DNA of 64,000 nt, taken from contig NZ_VIGX01000011.1 of NCBI RefSeq assembly GCF_007858475.1, positions 1 through 64,000 on the forward strand, written 5' to 3'. A model generated the notes under the pieces. That model was given only the letters and a program-made list of their open reading frames with translations. It was not told the DNA's origin and did not search any database. Positions 1-8,403 of this stretch are shown here, piece after piece. Both the position numbers and the translations under genes were made by a program. The stretch is from Tsukamurella conjunctivitidis (GTDB taxonomy: Bacteria; Actinomycetota; Actinomycetes; Mycobacteriales; Mycobacteriaceae). The first letter of the stretch is position 1; each line of letters opens with the position of its first letter.

Positions 1-1653
1 GTAGGCGGCCTGGATGGCGGCCTTGCCGGTCACGGCCTGCACTCGGGGCGCCGCGGCGGTGGCGGCGGGCGGGGCGGGGATGCCGGGGATCACGGGGGCG
101 GCCGGCGCGGTGGGTGCGGCCGGCGCGGCGGGAGCCGCGGGCGCCACAGGCGCCGCGGGGGAACCCGCGGCAGCGACCGCCGGGGCGGCGCCGGGGACCG
201 TCGGGACGGCAGGGGCCGCGGGCGCGGCCGGGGCCGCAGGGGCGCCGGGGGCTGCGGCGACAGCGCCTGCGCTCGGCGCGGTGGCGGTCGGGGTCGACGC
301 GCCCGTCGGGGCGGTCTGCGCGGCGTTCGGGGCCGTGGGGACCGGGTTGAACGGGTCGACGGGAGCCGCGACGATCGGGCGGTCGACGACGCGGCCGGGC
401 ACGGGCGCCTGGGTCGCGGTCGACGGCGCGGACGCGGCGCCGGGGGCGCTCGGGGCGCCGGGAGCCGGTGCCGACGCCGGGGCCTGGCCGTCGATGGTGA
501 ACCAGTCCGACCGGAGGCCGAGCTTCTTGCGGACCTCGTCGCCCTTCGCGGTGACGGTGCGGTTCGCCCCGACGATCTCGACCGCCTCGACGCGCCCGGC
601 CTGGGCCGATTGCACCTTGACCACGCGGATCGACTTCAGCGCACCGACGCCGAACTCCTGCGCGATCTTCGTGGCGGGCACCTTCTGGGTCCAGTTCTTG
701 AACGGCGAGACGACGTCGCCGTCGTCCTTGACGGCCGTGAAGTCGCCGCCCGCGGTCCAGCCGCCCGTGGAGCTGGAGAACTCGGTGGGCACGGCGAAGC
801 CGTTCTTCGCCATGACGAGGCCGGCGGTGCTCGCGACGGCCTTGTCGGTGCGCGGGTCCTCCTTGCCCGCGCCGCCGTAGACCTGCGAGTCCTGGGTGTC
901 GTTGTAGCGGTCGCCGCGCTTGGCGCCCTCGGCGAGGGCGTACGAGCGGGCGGCGATGGCCTGGGCGCGCAGAGCCTCGTAGCCGCCCTGATCCGCCCAC
1001 TCGACCTTGCTCTCGACGGGGACCACACCGCGGACGTAGTCCTCGATGTTGACCACGTTGAAGACCTTGCCGTCCTTCGCCGCGATGCCGCCGCGGTAGG
1101 TGGCGTTGGTGCCGCAGAACTTCAGCAGCTCGCCCGCGGGGCGGTTCGCGGCGGCGTTGAGCGGGGCGATGACGGCGTCGTCGCCGGCGGGGACGGTCTT
1201 GACGACGGGGCCGCCGCAGCCCGTGGTGATGACGGCGTTGCCGCCCTCGAGGCGCACGGCCTGGCCCTGCGCGATCGGCTGGTCGCCGATCTTCGCGCCG
1301 GCGGGGGCCAGCACGTTCGCGGTTTTCTGGGTGGTCAGCTGCACGCGGACGGGCAGGTTCACGTCGGCGCGGGAGAGCTGGGAGCCGCCGTAGTAGTGGG
1401 CGACGATCTGCTCGGCCTTCCAGCCCGACTTCGCGTAGCCGAAGGCCCCCCACTGGCCGAGGCCGCGGCCGTGGCCGTTGCCCTGCCCGGTGAAGGTGAC
1501 GTCGCTGCCGGCGGCCAGGTCGGGGTCGCCGACGATGTTCGTGGTGCTGAGCAGCGCGGTCGCGCCACCCACGGCCAGGACCGGGAGCAGCGCGAGCGCG
1601 ACGGTACGCCGTCCGCGGCGGCGACGAGGACCGCCGTCGATCCACACGGGCAT
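1..1653 (-). CDS. SpoIID/LytB-domain secreted cell-wall protein (3' end beyond window)
   Basis: An open frame of 551 codons runs off the left edge, so the C-terminus is missing. A basic N-terminus and a hydrophobic stretch (about residues 12-30) suggest a signal peptide or anchor. A GQGNGHGRGLGQWGAFGYA segment follows near residue 50. The SpoIID/LytB core lies near residues 195-330, with EDYVRGVVPVES, AIAARSYAL, DTQDSQVYGG and SSSTGG. From about residue 385 to the edge the protein is Ala/Pro-rich and probably unstructured. The last visible residues, TGKAAIQAAY, resemble the beginning of an LGFP wall-binding repeat. SpoIID family members are peptidoglycan lytic transglycosylases or amidase enhancers, so wall remodelling is inferred. 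AAGGAG precedes the ATG at 1653. Recognition of the core domain is firm; the substrate is not known. Confidence 0.82.
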   Translation of the reverse strand, partial: MPVWIDGGPRRRRGRRTVALALLPVLAVGGATALLSTTNIVGDPDLAAGSDVTFTGQGNGHGRGLGQWGAFGYAKSGWKAEQIVAHYYGGSQLSRADVNLPVRVQLTTQKTANVLAPAGAKIGDQPIAQGQAVRLEGGNAVITTGCGGPVVKTVPAGDDAVIAPLNAAANRPAGELLKFCGTNATYRGGIAAKDGKVFNVVNIEDYVRGVVPVESKVEWADQGGYEALRAQAIAARSYALAEGAKRGDRYNDTQDSQVYGGAGKEDPRTDKAVASTAGLVMAKNGFAVPTEFSSSTGGWTAGGDFTAVKDDGDVVSPFKNWTQKVPATKIAQEFGVGALKSIRVVKVQSAQAGRVEAVEIVGANRTVTAKGDEVRKKLGLRSDWFTIDGQAPASAPAPGAPSAPGAASAPSTATQAPVPGRVVDRPIVAAPVDPFNPVPTAPNAAQTAPTGASTPTATAPSAGAVAAAPGAPAAPAAPAAPAVPTVPGAAPAVAAAGSPAAPVAPAAPAAPAAPTAPAAPVIPGIPAPPAATAAAPRVQAVTGKAAIQAAY

Positions 1654-1729
1654 GGCTTCTCCTTAGCTCGACAGGTGAGCCGTGCCCGATCGGGCAAAGC
1701 TCAACGTGAGGTCGAGACTAACACCATCT

Positions 1730-1772
1730 GCAACATTCGTCACGTGAGCAACACTCGTCACATGTGTCACAT
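1730..1772. promoter_or_regulatory. Direct repeats of GTCAC(A/G)T upstream of the SpoIID-domain gene
   Basis: Two 16-bp copies, GCAACATTCGTCACGT (1730-1745) and GCAACACTCGTCACAT (1748-1763), are 18 bp apart. Within and after them GTCAC(A/G)T begins at 1739, 1757 and 1766, that is 18 and 9 bp apart. They lie 77-119 bp upstream of the ATG at 1653. Direct repeats of a GTCACA-like half-site resemble sites described for the response regulator MtrA, which controls wall-hydrolase genes in mycobacteria. The match to MtrA is an inference. Confidence 0.4.
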
Positions 1773-1807
1773 AGCGAAGGGGGTGGGTGGGCGCGCGGGG
1801 CCCAGAC

Positions 1808-1873
1808 CACATCTTTCGAAGCGTTCTGCGACGAGATGGCCCGGATCCCTCGCAGAACACTTCGAAAGATGTG
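1808..1873. repeat. Long inverted repeat after the HAD gene, possible terminator
   Basis: Arms 1808-1830 and 1851-1873 are reverse complements over 23 bp with one mismatch (22 of 23 pair). The loop is about 20 nt. Read on the minus strand the stem begins 8 nt after the stop of the HAD gene at 1882, so it could end that transcript. There is no U-tract, and the stem is much longer than an ordinary terminator. Confidence 0.6.
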
Positions 1874-1881
1874 TGCCGACG

Positions 1882-2859
1882 CTAGAACCAGCGCTCGAGC
1901 ACCCGGGCGACGCCGTCGTCGAGGTTGGTCGCCGTCACGACGTTCGCCGCGCCGCGGGCGATCGGGTGGGCGTTACCCATGGCGACGCCCATGCTGGCCC
2001 AGCGGAGCATCTCGGCATCGTTGGGCATGTCGCCGAAGGCGGCGGTGCGGACGCCGTCGGTCAGCCCCAGGTGCTCGATCGCGAGCCGGATCCCCGTGGC
2101 CTTGGTGACCCCGGGGACGTGGAACTCGATGAGCCCGTTGTTGGTGGCGTAGGTGACGTCGGCGAGGCCGTTCAGGTGCGGCGCGATCCGGGCGTGCATC
2201 TCATCGGAGGTCATCCCCGGCTGCCGGACCAGCAGCTTCACGGCGGGATGCGCGAGGACCTCGGCGTCGGCGGCGGTCACGGTGTCGGGCTCGAGCCAGG
2301 CGTGCTGATACCCGGTGGACGCGGCGAACCGCGGCGTCGCGGAGTCGTGCTCGCCCTGCGCGACCCGCTCGGCCGCGAAGCCGGCGCCGGGCAGGTGCCG
2401 TCGGACGAGCTCGGCGACGGTCTCGAGCAGCTCGGGCGACATCAGCGCCGCCGAGACCACCCGGCCCGAACCGGTGTCGTACAGCACCGCGCCGTTCGCG
2501 CAGACCGCCAGCGGCGCGAAGTCGAGCTGCGCGGCGATGGGATCGACGGCCCGCGGCGGCCGGCCGGTGGCGAGCACGAAGTGTCCGCCGGCCGCGCGCA
2601 CCGCGTTCACGGCGACGTGGGTGCGCAGCGTGAGCCGCTCGTGATCGTCGACGAGCGTGCCGTCGACGTCGCTCGCGACCAGCAGAGGCGCCGAGCCGAG
2701 CGCGTCGAGACCGGGCGCCTCGACGCCGGCCCCGCCCGCCTCGCGGGAGGCGTCCACCACGCCGAACTCGCTGCCGCCGGCCCCTGTCCGTGGCGCCTCA
2801 GGCACCGTCGGCCTGACGTTCCTCCCGGCCGCGGCGACGCTCCTCGAGGTCGGCGGCAT
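1882..2859 (-). CDS. Cof-type HAD superfamily phosphatase (Rv3813c-like)
   Basis: Predicted cytoplasmic Mg-dependent phosphohydrolase of the HAD Cof/type IIB group. The DVDGT catalytic loop is at residues 64-68, with the aspartyl nucleophile D64 and acid/base D66. ATGRP (motif II) follows, and GDMPNDAEML (motif IV) is near the C-terminus, with a cap region between. The substrate is unknown; relatives act on sugar phosphates, FMN or phospholipid precursors. The first roughly 57 residues are not typical of the family, and the first 20 overlap the end of the upstream acyltransferase gene. A GTG at 2760 (V34) or another internal start may therefore be the real one. The gene follows the acyltransferase in the same direction, as in mycobacteria. 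Confidence 0.85.
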   Translation of the reverse strand: MPPTSRSVAAAGRNVRPTVPEAPRTGAGGSEFGVVDASREAGGAGVEAPGLDALGSAPLLVASDVDGTLVDDHERLTLRTHVAVNAVRAAGGHFVLATGRPPRAVDPIAAQLDFAPLAVCANGAVLYDTGSGRVVSAALMSPELLETVAELVRRHLPGAGFAAERVAQGEHDSATPRFAASTGYQHAWLEPDTVTAADAEVLAHPAVKLLVRQPGMTSDEMHARIAPHLNGLADVTYATNNGLIEFHVPGVTKATGIRLAIEHLGLTDGVRTAAFGDMPNDAEMLRWASMGVAMGNAHPIARGAANVVTATNLDDGVARVLERWF

Positions 2860-3562
2860 CCATGGCGTCCGCCTCGTCCAGCGTGGGCGCGGTGCCGCCG
2901 AGGCGCGCTGGCACCCACGGCTCGCCCTGCGGGTGCGGCCCGTAGAGGTCCTGCAGCTGCAGCAGCATGGCCTGCATCGACTCCTTGAGCCGCGCGGTCA
3001 GCTCCTCCGGCGGCCCCACGGGGTCGAGCGGATCGCACACGCCGATGACGATGCGGAACTTGTTCCGGCCGAGCTTCTTGGGCAGGCCCTTGGTCCAGAT
3101 CTGCTGGGCGCCCCACACCACGACGGGGACGATCGGCACGTTCGCCTCGATGGCCATGCGGGCGGCGCCGGACTTGAAGCCCTTGAGCTCGAAGCTGCGG
3201 CTGTGCGTGGCCTCGGGGTACACGCCCACGAGCTCGCCGGCCTTGAGCGCGTCCACCGCGGCCGCGTACGCGGAGGCGCCGGCCTCGCGGTCGACGGGGA
3301 TGTGCTTGAGCGCGCGCATGATGGGCCCCGACGTGGAGTTGTCGAAGACCTCCTTCTTCGCCATGAACCGCACCTTGCGGCGCCCGGCTGCGTACGCGGG
3401 CTTCCCGGCGAAGGGGAAGTCCAGGTAGCCGGTGTGGTTGATGGCGACCACAGCCCCGCCCGTACGGGGGAACTTATGGAAGTCCACCTCGGTGAACTTG
3501 ATGCCTTGGAAGGCCCACATGCCGCGGGCAACTTCGAGAATCGTTCCGTAGACGGGTTCCAC
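2798..3562 (-). CDS. PlsC-family 1-acylglycerol-3-phosphate O-acyltransferase
   Basis: The 254-residue length fits the family. The HX4D acyltransferase motif is NHTGYLD (H43, D48). FMAKKE, HIPVDRE and the glycerophosphate-binding YPEATHSRS segment follow in the usual order. Family members transfer an acyl chain from acyl-CoA or acyl-ACP to lysophosphatidic acid at the inner membrane during phospholipid synthesis. M. tuberculosis carries several paralogues in the same neighbourhood (Rv3814c-Rv3816c); here there is one copy. The last 35 residues are charged (Arg/Glu-rich). The gene overlaps the HAD gene by up to 62 bp if that gene's longest start is used, which indicates co-transcription. The exact acyl acceptor is not provable from sequence. 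Confidence 0.9.
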   Translation of the reverse strand: MEPVYGTILEVARGMWAFQGIKFTEVDFHKFPRTGGAVVAINHTGYLDFPFAGKPAYAAGRRKVRFMAKKEVFDNSTSGPIMRALKHIPVDREAGASAYAAAVDALKAGELVGVYPEATHSRSFELKGFKSGAARMAIEANVPIVPVVVWGAQQIWTKGLPKKLGRNKFRIVIGVCDPLDPVGPPEELTARLKESMQAMLLQLQDLYGPHPQGEPWVPARLGGTAPTLDEADAMDAADLEERRRGREERQADGA

Positions 3563-3663
3563 ACCGCCAGCGTAGCCGCGGAGCCGAGTCCGCGGTGTGT
3601 CAGCCGGGTGCTCGGGCGCCCATTAGGCTGTAGCGGTAACGAACACAGGCGAAAGGCTCCACA

Positions 3664-5253
3664 GTGCAGGTCACCAGCGTCGGGCACGCGGGTTTCCACG
3701 TCTCCACCGCCGCAGGAACCATCCTGTGCGATCCGTGGGTCAACCCCGCGTACTTCGGGTCGTGGTTCCCCTTCCCGGACAACACCCAGCTGGACTGGAA
3801 GACGCTCGGCGACGTCGACTACCTCTACGTCTCCCACCTGCACCGGGATCACTTCGACGCGCGCAACCTCGCGGAGAACGTCAGCAAGGACGCCACCGTC
3901 CTGCTGCCCGACTACCCCGTGCCGGACCTGCGGCGCGAGCTGGAGAAACTGGGCTTCACGAAGTTCTTCGAGACGCAGGACTCGGTGAAGCACACGATCA
4001 GCGGCCCCAAGGGCGATCTGGACGTGATGATCATCGCGCTGCGCGCCCCCGCCGACGGCCCCATCGGCGACTCGGGCCTCGTCGTCTCCGACGGCGAGAC
4101 GGTGCTGTTCAACATGAACGACGCCCGCCCCGTCGACATGGAGGTGCTCGACGAGTTCGGCGGCGTCGACGTGCACCTGCTGCAGTACTCGGGCGCCATC
4201 TGGTACCCCATGGTCTACGACATGCCGAAGGGCTCCAAGCGGCGCTTCGCCGAGCAGAAGCGCCAGCGCGGCATGGACCGCGCGCGCAGCTACGTCGACC
4301 AGGTCGCCGGCACCTGGGTCGTGCCGTCGGCGGGCCCGCCCGCCTTCCTCGACCCCGAGCTGCGCTACCTCAACGACGAGGGCCGCGTGGACCGCGAGAC
4401 GATCGGCGGCGACCCGTCGAACATCTTCCCGGACCAGATCACCTTCCTCGAGGAGATGCGCAAGAACGGGAACGACGGGGGCCTGCTCATGATCCCCGGC
4501 ACGGTCGGCGAGTTCCGCGGCAAGGAGCTGGTGGCGCTCACGCACCCGGTCTCCGAGGCCGAGGTCATGGACATCTTCGAGAACAAGACCGCCTACCTGG
4601 ACGCCTTCGCGGCGCGTCAGGCACCGGTCCTGGAGGCCGAGAAGGCCACCTGGGCGAAGGACGACGGTACGCCGCTCCTCCCCGCTCTCAAGGCCAAGTT
4701 CGAGCCGATCATGCAGGCGTCCGCGCTGATCAGCGACGGTATCGGGTACCCGGTCGGGCTGGAGATGGCCGCGTCCGACGGCTCCGTCGAGACCGTGGTG
4801 CTCGACTTCCCGCAGCGCATCGTCCGCGGGCCGGAGGAGGGCGACGGCAAGTACCGGTACGGCTTCCGCATCGCCGCCGAGCTGGTGCGCACCGTGCTCC
4901 GCGACGACGAGCCGGACTGGGTGAACACGATCTTCCTGTCGACGCGGTTCACCACGTGGCGCATCGGCGGCTACAACGAGTTCCTCTACACCTTCTTCAA
5001 GTGCCTCACCGACGAGCGGATCGCCTACGCCGACGGCTGGTTCTCCGAGGCGCACGACGACACCGCGTCGACCGAGCTGGACGGCTGGGAGGTGCAGCGC
5101 CGCTGCCCGCACCTCAAGGCGGACCTGTCGAAGTTCGGTGTGGTCGAGGGCGGCAAGCTGACCTGCAACCTGCACGGCTGGCAGTGGGACCTGGAGTCGG
5201 GCCGCTGCCTGACCTCGAGTGGGCACGAGCTGCGCGCGAAGAAGCTGCCATGA
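3664..5253 (+). CDS. Metallo-beta-lactamase-fold / Rieske [2Fe-2S] fusion protein (Rv3818-like)
   Basis: 529 residues starting at GTG, preceded by a GAAAGG Shine-Dalgarno. The N-terminus is a metallo-hydrolase fold with SHLHRDHFD (H58, H60, D62, H63), a canonical dinuclear metal signature. The C-terminus holds a Rieske cluster site: C481 and H483 (CPH), then C501 and H504 (CNLH). The middle, about residues 290-460, matches nothing I know. The same two-domain order occurs in the M. tuberculosis protein Rv3818 and recalls CMP-Neu5Ac hydroxylase and UlaG-like enzymes, but no substrate is established. Redox-coupled hydrolysis or oxygenation is a guess. Its stop overlaps the next start (ATGA), so the two are probably translationally coupled. 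Confidence 0.85.
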   Translation: MQVTSVGHAGFHVSTAAGTILCDPWVNPAYFGSWFPFPDNTQLDWKTLGDVDYLYVSHLHRDHFDARNLAENVSKDATVLLPDYPVPDLRRELEKLGFTKFFETQDSVKHTISGPKGDLDVMIIALRAPADGPIGDSGLVVSDGETVLFNMNDARPVDMEVLDEFGGVDVHLLQYSGAIWYPMVYDMPKGSKRRFAEQKRQRGMDRARSYVDQVAGTWVVPSAGPPAFLDPELRYLNDEGRVDRETIGGDPSNIFPDQITFLEEMRKNGNDGGLLMIPGTVGEFRGKELVALTHPVSEAEVMDIFENKTAYLDAFAARQAPVLEAEKATWAKDDGTPLLPALKAKFEPIMQASALISDGIGYPVGLEMAASDGSVETVVLDFPQRIVRGPEEGDGKYRYGFRIAAELVRTVLRDDEPDWVNTIFLSTRFTTWRIGGYNEFLYTFFKCLTDERIAYADGWFSEAHDDTASTELDGWEVQRRCPHLKADLSKFGVVEGGKLTCNLHGWQWDLESGRCLTSSGHELRAKKLP

Positions 5254-6818
5254 GCGGGCCGCGGCGTCCGCGCAACAACCGGCAGCGCGTCGAGGACTAC
5301 TACGGCGTGCACGACACGGGCATGGGCTCGCGCCCGGCGCCCGCCGCACCGCCCGCTCCCCCGACGGTGCCCCCGGCGGGTCCACCGCAGGGCCCGCCCC
5401 AGGGGCAGGCACAGCAGGGACCTCCGCCGCAGGCTCCGCGCCGGCCGCGGGTGATCCCGCCGCCCGAGGAGCAGCTCGCCGCGAAGGAGGCGGCCCGTGC
5501 CGCCGCGGGCGTGCCGCCGTCCGCGCCCGGCTCGCCCTCCGCTCCGATGCCGGGCCCCGGTCCGGCACCGTCCGACCCGCTGGCCGGCGTCGCGGCCCCG
5601 TCGTTCCCGCAGCCGGGCAGCCCGGCGCCCGACGCGCCCCGCACCAAGCCCGACCCCTTGACCGATCCACTCACCTCGGAGACCTTCCAGGGCGTGCAGC
5701 AGGCGTCGGACACCTTCGAGGCGGGCGTGGTCGGCGGCTTCGGCTACAGCGCGTCGACGGGCCCGCAGACGCGTTCGAACACGTCCGCGACCGCGTTCGA
5801 CGGCGGCTTCGACCAGTTCGCGCCGCCCCGGTTCGAGCGCCGCGCCGACGGCCCCGAGGGGGACGGCTGGACCGACACCGCGCCGCAGCCGGGGCACGCG
5901 GGCGAGACCTTCGAGGCGACGTTCGAGGCGCACCCCGAGAGCGAGACGCTCGACGAGCCCGACGAGTCGTACATCGACGTCGAAGTGGTCGACGTCGAGG
6001 TGCACGAGGGTGCCGTGCCCACCGCGGCGGACGCGCCCGCGCGCGATGATGCCGAGGAGCACGAGGGCGAGGTGCACCACGCGGAGTTCGTCGACCACGA
6101 GCCCGAGACCGCACCCGTCGACGAGCCCGACGCCGCCGGGCATCCGACGGGGGCGACCGCGCATCCGGCGGACATCGACGTCGACGGGCAGGCGGACGCC
6201 GACGAGCGGCGCGGTGCGGCGACGAGCACCGGCACGGACGGGACCGGCGACGAGCACGCGGCGGCCGAAGAGGGCGTGGCGGGCGAGGAGTCCGGGCCCA
6301 CGGAGAAGCAGGCTCCGCCGCGGTTCCGCGAGCCGCTCGCGATCGACCCGTACCCGTACACGCAGATCGATGAGACCTACGTCGATCCCGAGACGCTGCA
6401 GGATCTGCAGGACCGCCAGGCACAGCACGAACCGAAGGAACCCGGTGACATGACCGAATTCAACGAGTCCCTCCAGGAAGCCATGACCATCGACGGCGCG
6501 CTCGGCGTGGCGCTCGTCGACGCGGGCAGCGGCATGGCCCTCGCGACCGCCGGCAACCCCGCGGAGTTCAACCTCGAGGTGGCGGCCGCCGGCAACTCGG
6601 CGCTGGTGCAGGCGATGAGCCGCACGCTGGGCGATCTGGACCTCGACGATCACATCGAGGACATCCTCATCACCCTCGGCACGCAGTACCAGATCGTGCG
6701 CCCGATCAACCAGGGCAGCGACGACCTGTTCCTCTACCTCGTGCTCGACCGCTCGCGCGCCAACCTCGCGATGGCCCGCTTCCGCCTCACCAAGCTCGCG
6801 GAGCAGATCGAGGTCTGA
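5250..6818 (+). CDS. Long disordered acidic protein with C-terminal roadblock/LC7-like domain
   Basis: 522 residues; the ATG overlaps the preceding stop by 4 bp. Residues 1-150 are Pro/Ala/Gly-rich with basic start RRPRNNRQRVEDYYGVHDTG. Residues 150-400 are strongly acidic (many Asp/Glu, e.g. DEPDESYIDVEVVDVEVHE) and probably unstructured. The last 122 residues form a compact alpha/beta segment (DGALGVALVDAGSGMALA, then DDLFLYLVLDRSRANLAMAR) that looks like a roadblock/LC7 (MglB-like) fold. A Met at 6450, residue 401, stands after GAAGGA with a 10-nt gap, so the domain may also be made alone. Coupling to the Rieske protein suggests a partner role. Roadblock domains bind small GTPases in other systems, but no GTPase gene lies nearby. 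Function unknown. Confidence 0.75.
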   Translation: MSGPRRPRNNRQRVEDYYGVHDTGMGSRPAPAAPPAPPTVPPAGPPQGPPQGQAQQGPPPQAPRRPRVIPPPEEQLAAKEAARAAAGVPPSAPGSPSAPMPGPGPAPSDPLAGVAAPSFPQPGSPAPDAPRTKPDPLTDPLTSETFQGVQQASDTFEAGVVGGFGYSASTGPQTRSNTSATAFDGGFDQFAPPRFERRADGPEGDGWTDTAPQPGHAGETFEATFEAHPESETLDEPDESYIDVEVVDVEVHEGAVPTAADAPARDDAEEHEGEVHHAEFVDHEPETAPVDEPDAAGHPTGATAHPADIDVDGQADADERRGAATSTGTDGTGDEHAAAEEGVAGEESGPTEKQAPPRFREPLAIDPYPYTQIDETYVDPETLQDLQDRQAQHEPKEPGDMTEFNESLQEAMTIDGALGVALVDAGSGMALATAGNPAEFNLEVAAAGNSALVQAMSRTLGDLDLDDHIEDILITLGTQYQIVRPINQGSDDLFLYLVLDRSRANLAMARFRLTKLAEQIEV

Positions 6819-7703
6819 TCAGGCGGCCCGGGCGCCCGCGTCGAGACGGGTGCGGCCGAGTGGGTCGAGCCCCAAGGCGAGGCGGGCGCGCAGGTCCACG
6901 AGGTGGCCGCGGTAGAGCAGGCTCGCGGGGTAGAACCGGTCGGCGACGCGCACCACGCGCATGAGGAGTTCGAGGCGGCGCTGCTCGGCGTCCGACCAGG
7001 TCCAGCCCATTGCCTCGCGGATGCGCGGGTGCACCGTGCCGCGGGTGAAGAACCGGAACGGTCGTCCCAGAAGGCCTGCGAGGATCACGCCGGCGGGCCC
7101 CATCGGCTCCTTGATGAAGTCGAGCGTCGCGAGATCCTCGAGGTAGTCGCGCACGGGCTGCGCGATCGCGACGTCGTCGAGCGAGGCCTCCCAGTACGCG
7201 GTGAACTCGGCCCAGGTCGCCGGCCACTCCTCGGCGGTGAGGTTCACGCCGGTGGCCAGCGTGACGGCGTCGGCGGTCAGCCTGTCGAGGGTCGGCTCGT
7301 CCAGCGCACCGTAGAGCAGCTGGTACTGGTCGACGTAGTAGTAGAACAGGCACGCAGCCACCCAGAGCTGCAGCTTGCGGGCGTTGCCGCTGTACCGGAC
7401 CGGGCTCTTCTCGGTGGAGTGGACGTGCGCGTGCACCGCCGCGATCGCCCGACGGTACGCCGACCGGTCCTGTTCGGAGCCGTAGAGCGCGACGGCGAGG
7501 TACTGCGTCGTGGTCCGCGCCCGCTTGAACGGCCGGTCGACGACCCGCCCGGAGGCCACCCGGCTCTCCTGCACACCGTGCCCGACGCCGGGGATGGCCA
7601 GCTGCATCACCACGTTGGCCGCGTTGTTCGACAACCCGGCGAGCGTCACGAGATCGTCCAGGGTCTCCGGCGTCCGCCGCCGCATGCGATAGAACTCGGT
7701 CAT
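6819..7703 (-). CDS. Oxygenase MpaB family (DUF2236) protein
   Basis: 294 residues from the ATG at 7703. A longer in-frame start at 7796 would run through AT-richer DNA that looks intergenic. The sequence has the DUF2236 pattern: a His-rich HAHVHSTE segment, then LQLWVAACLFYYYVDQYQLLYG, and a C-terminal helical region. Family members include the rubber oxygenase Lcp and the fungal MpaB enzyme, which bind heme b; many actinobacterial copies have no known substrate. Its stop codon abuts the stop of the preceding plus-strand gene with no intervening base. It is divergent from the membrane-protein gene at 7810. Heme binding and oxygenase activity are family inferences. Confidence 0.75.
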   Translation of the reverse strand: MTEFYRMRRRTPETLDDLVTLAGLSNNAANVVMQLAIPGVGHGVQESRVASGRVVDRPFKRARTTTQYLAVALYGSEQDRSAYRRAIAAVHAHVHSTEKSPVRYSGNARKLQLWVAACLFYYYVDQYQLLYGALDEPTLDRLTADAVTLATGVNLTAEEWPATWAEFTAYWEASLDDVAIAQPVRDYLEDLATLDFIKEPMGPAGVILAGLLGRPFRFFTRGTVHPRIREAMGWTWSDAEQRRLELLMRVVRVADRFYPASLLYRGHLVDLRARLALGLDPLGRTRLDAGARAA

Positions 7704-7809
7704 GAATCTATCGTGAACCACGTCACACGCGATTGTAAGAGTTTGCGAATATTCATTCACATTCCACTCGCCCGCCCCACCGCCGACAGCGTTCACCTAC
7801 GCTCGGCGC

Positions 7810-8370
7810 ATGATCGCTGAGCCTCGCACCCTCGTCCGAGCCGGGTGGCTCCTCACGGGCCTGGTCCTGGCGAACTGTGTCTTCGTGCTGCGCTCCACGA
7901 TGCTCGGCGTCGACGACTTCACGGAGATCTTGCCGTGGCTCTTCGGTCTCATCCTGTTCGGCCTGTGGGTGACCTACCTTGCCGTCTGTTTCCGCCGGGG
8001 GATGTCCCCCTCATGGCTCCTGCTGCCGATCCCACTCATCGGAGCACTCACCATCGCACTCTGGGTGACCGATACCCCGCGACGGCTGCAGTGGGCCTAC
8101 GACGAGCCCCGACTGACGGCGGCCGCCCAGCAAGTACTCACCGACCCACGCGTCGACTTCACCGACCAGGGCGATCGTCGCATCGGCACGCTGCGGGTCC
8201 ACCGGACGACCAAGCAGGGCGGCAACGTCGCCTTCGCAATCCCTCCCACCGACAACACGACCGGCATCAGCCACCTGGAGTACCGACCCGATGGCAGCAG
8301 TCCGGCCGTGGACAGCGTCGCCGTCGCTCACAGGCTCAGCCCGGAGTGGTGGCGCGTGATCGGATTCTGA
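7810..8370 (+). CDS. Small membrane protein of unknown function
   Basis: 186 residues. Three hydrophobic segments, at about residues 10-30, 40-62 and 70-88, are followed by a soluble C-terminal half of about 95 residues ending WWRVIGF. I do not recognise a family. The soluble part has no Cys pair and no catalytic-looking motif. It lies divergently from the MpaB-like gene and converges on serS with 33 bp between. Composition is like its neighbours apart from somewhat looser third-position GC, which may mean it is less highly expressed. Confidence 0.65.
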   Translation: MIAEPRTLVRAGWLLTGLVLANCVFVLRSTMLGVDDFTEILPWLFGLILFGLWVTYLAVCFRRGMSPSWLLLPIPLIGALTIALWVTDTPRRLQWAYDEPRLTAAAQQVLTDPRVDFTDQGDRRIGTLRVHRTTKQGGNVAFAIPPTDNTTGISHLEYRPDGSSPAVDSVAVAHRLSPEWWRVIGF

Positions 8371-8403
8371 CCGACGAGCGCAGGCGCGCCGCGGGCCGAA
8401 AAC

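Noticed and set aside
14-880. Gly/Ala-rich 288-residue plus-strand frame resembling collagen or PE_PGRS
   Set aside because: It is the reverse strand of the Ala/Pro-rich tail of the SpoIID-domain gene; it has no ribosome site and stops without domain content.
610-2988. 792-residue plus-strand open frame
   Set aside because: It crosses three minus-strand regions with clear domains (SpoIID, HAD, PlsC) and has the His/Arg/Val-rich make-up of an antisense frame in high-GC DNA.
3998-5670. Long minus-strand frame under the MBL-Rieske gene and the disordered-protein gene
   Set aside because: It is antisense to two coupled genes, one with complete metal motifs, and shows Arg/His/Val-rich shadow composition.
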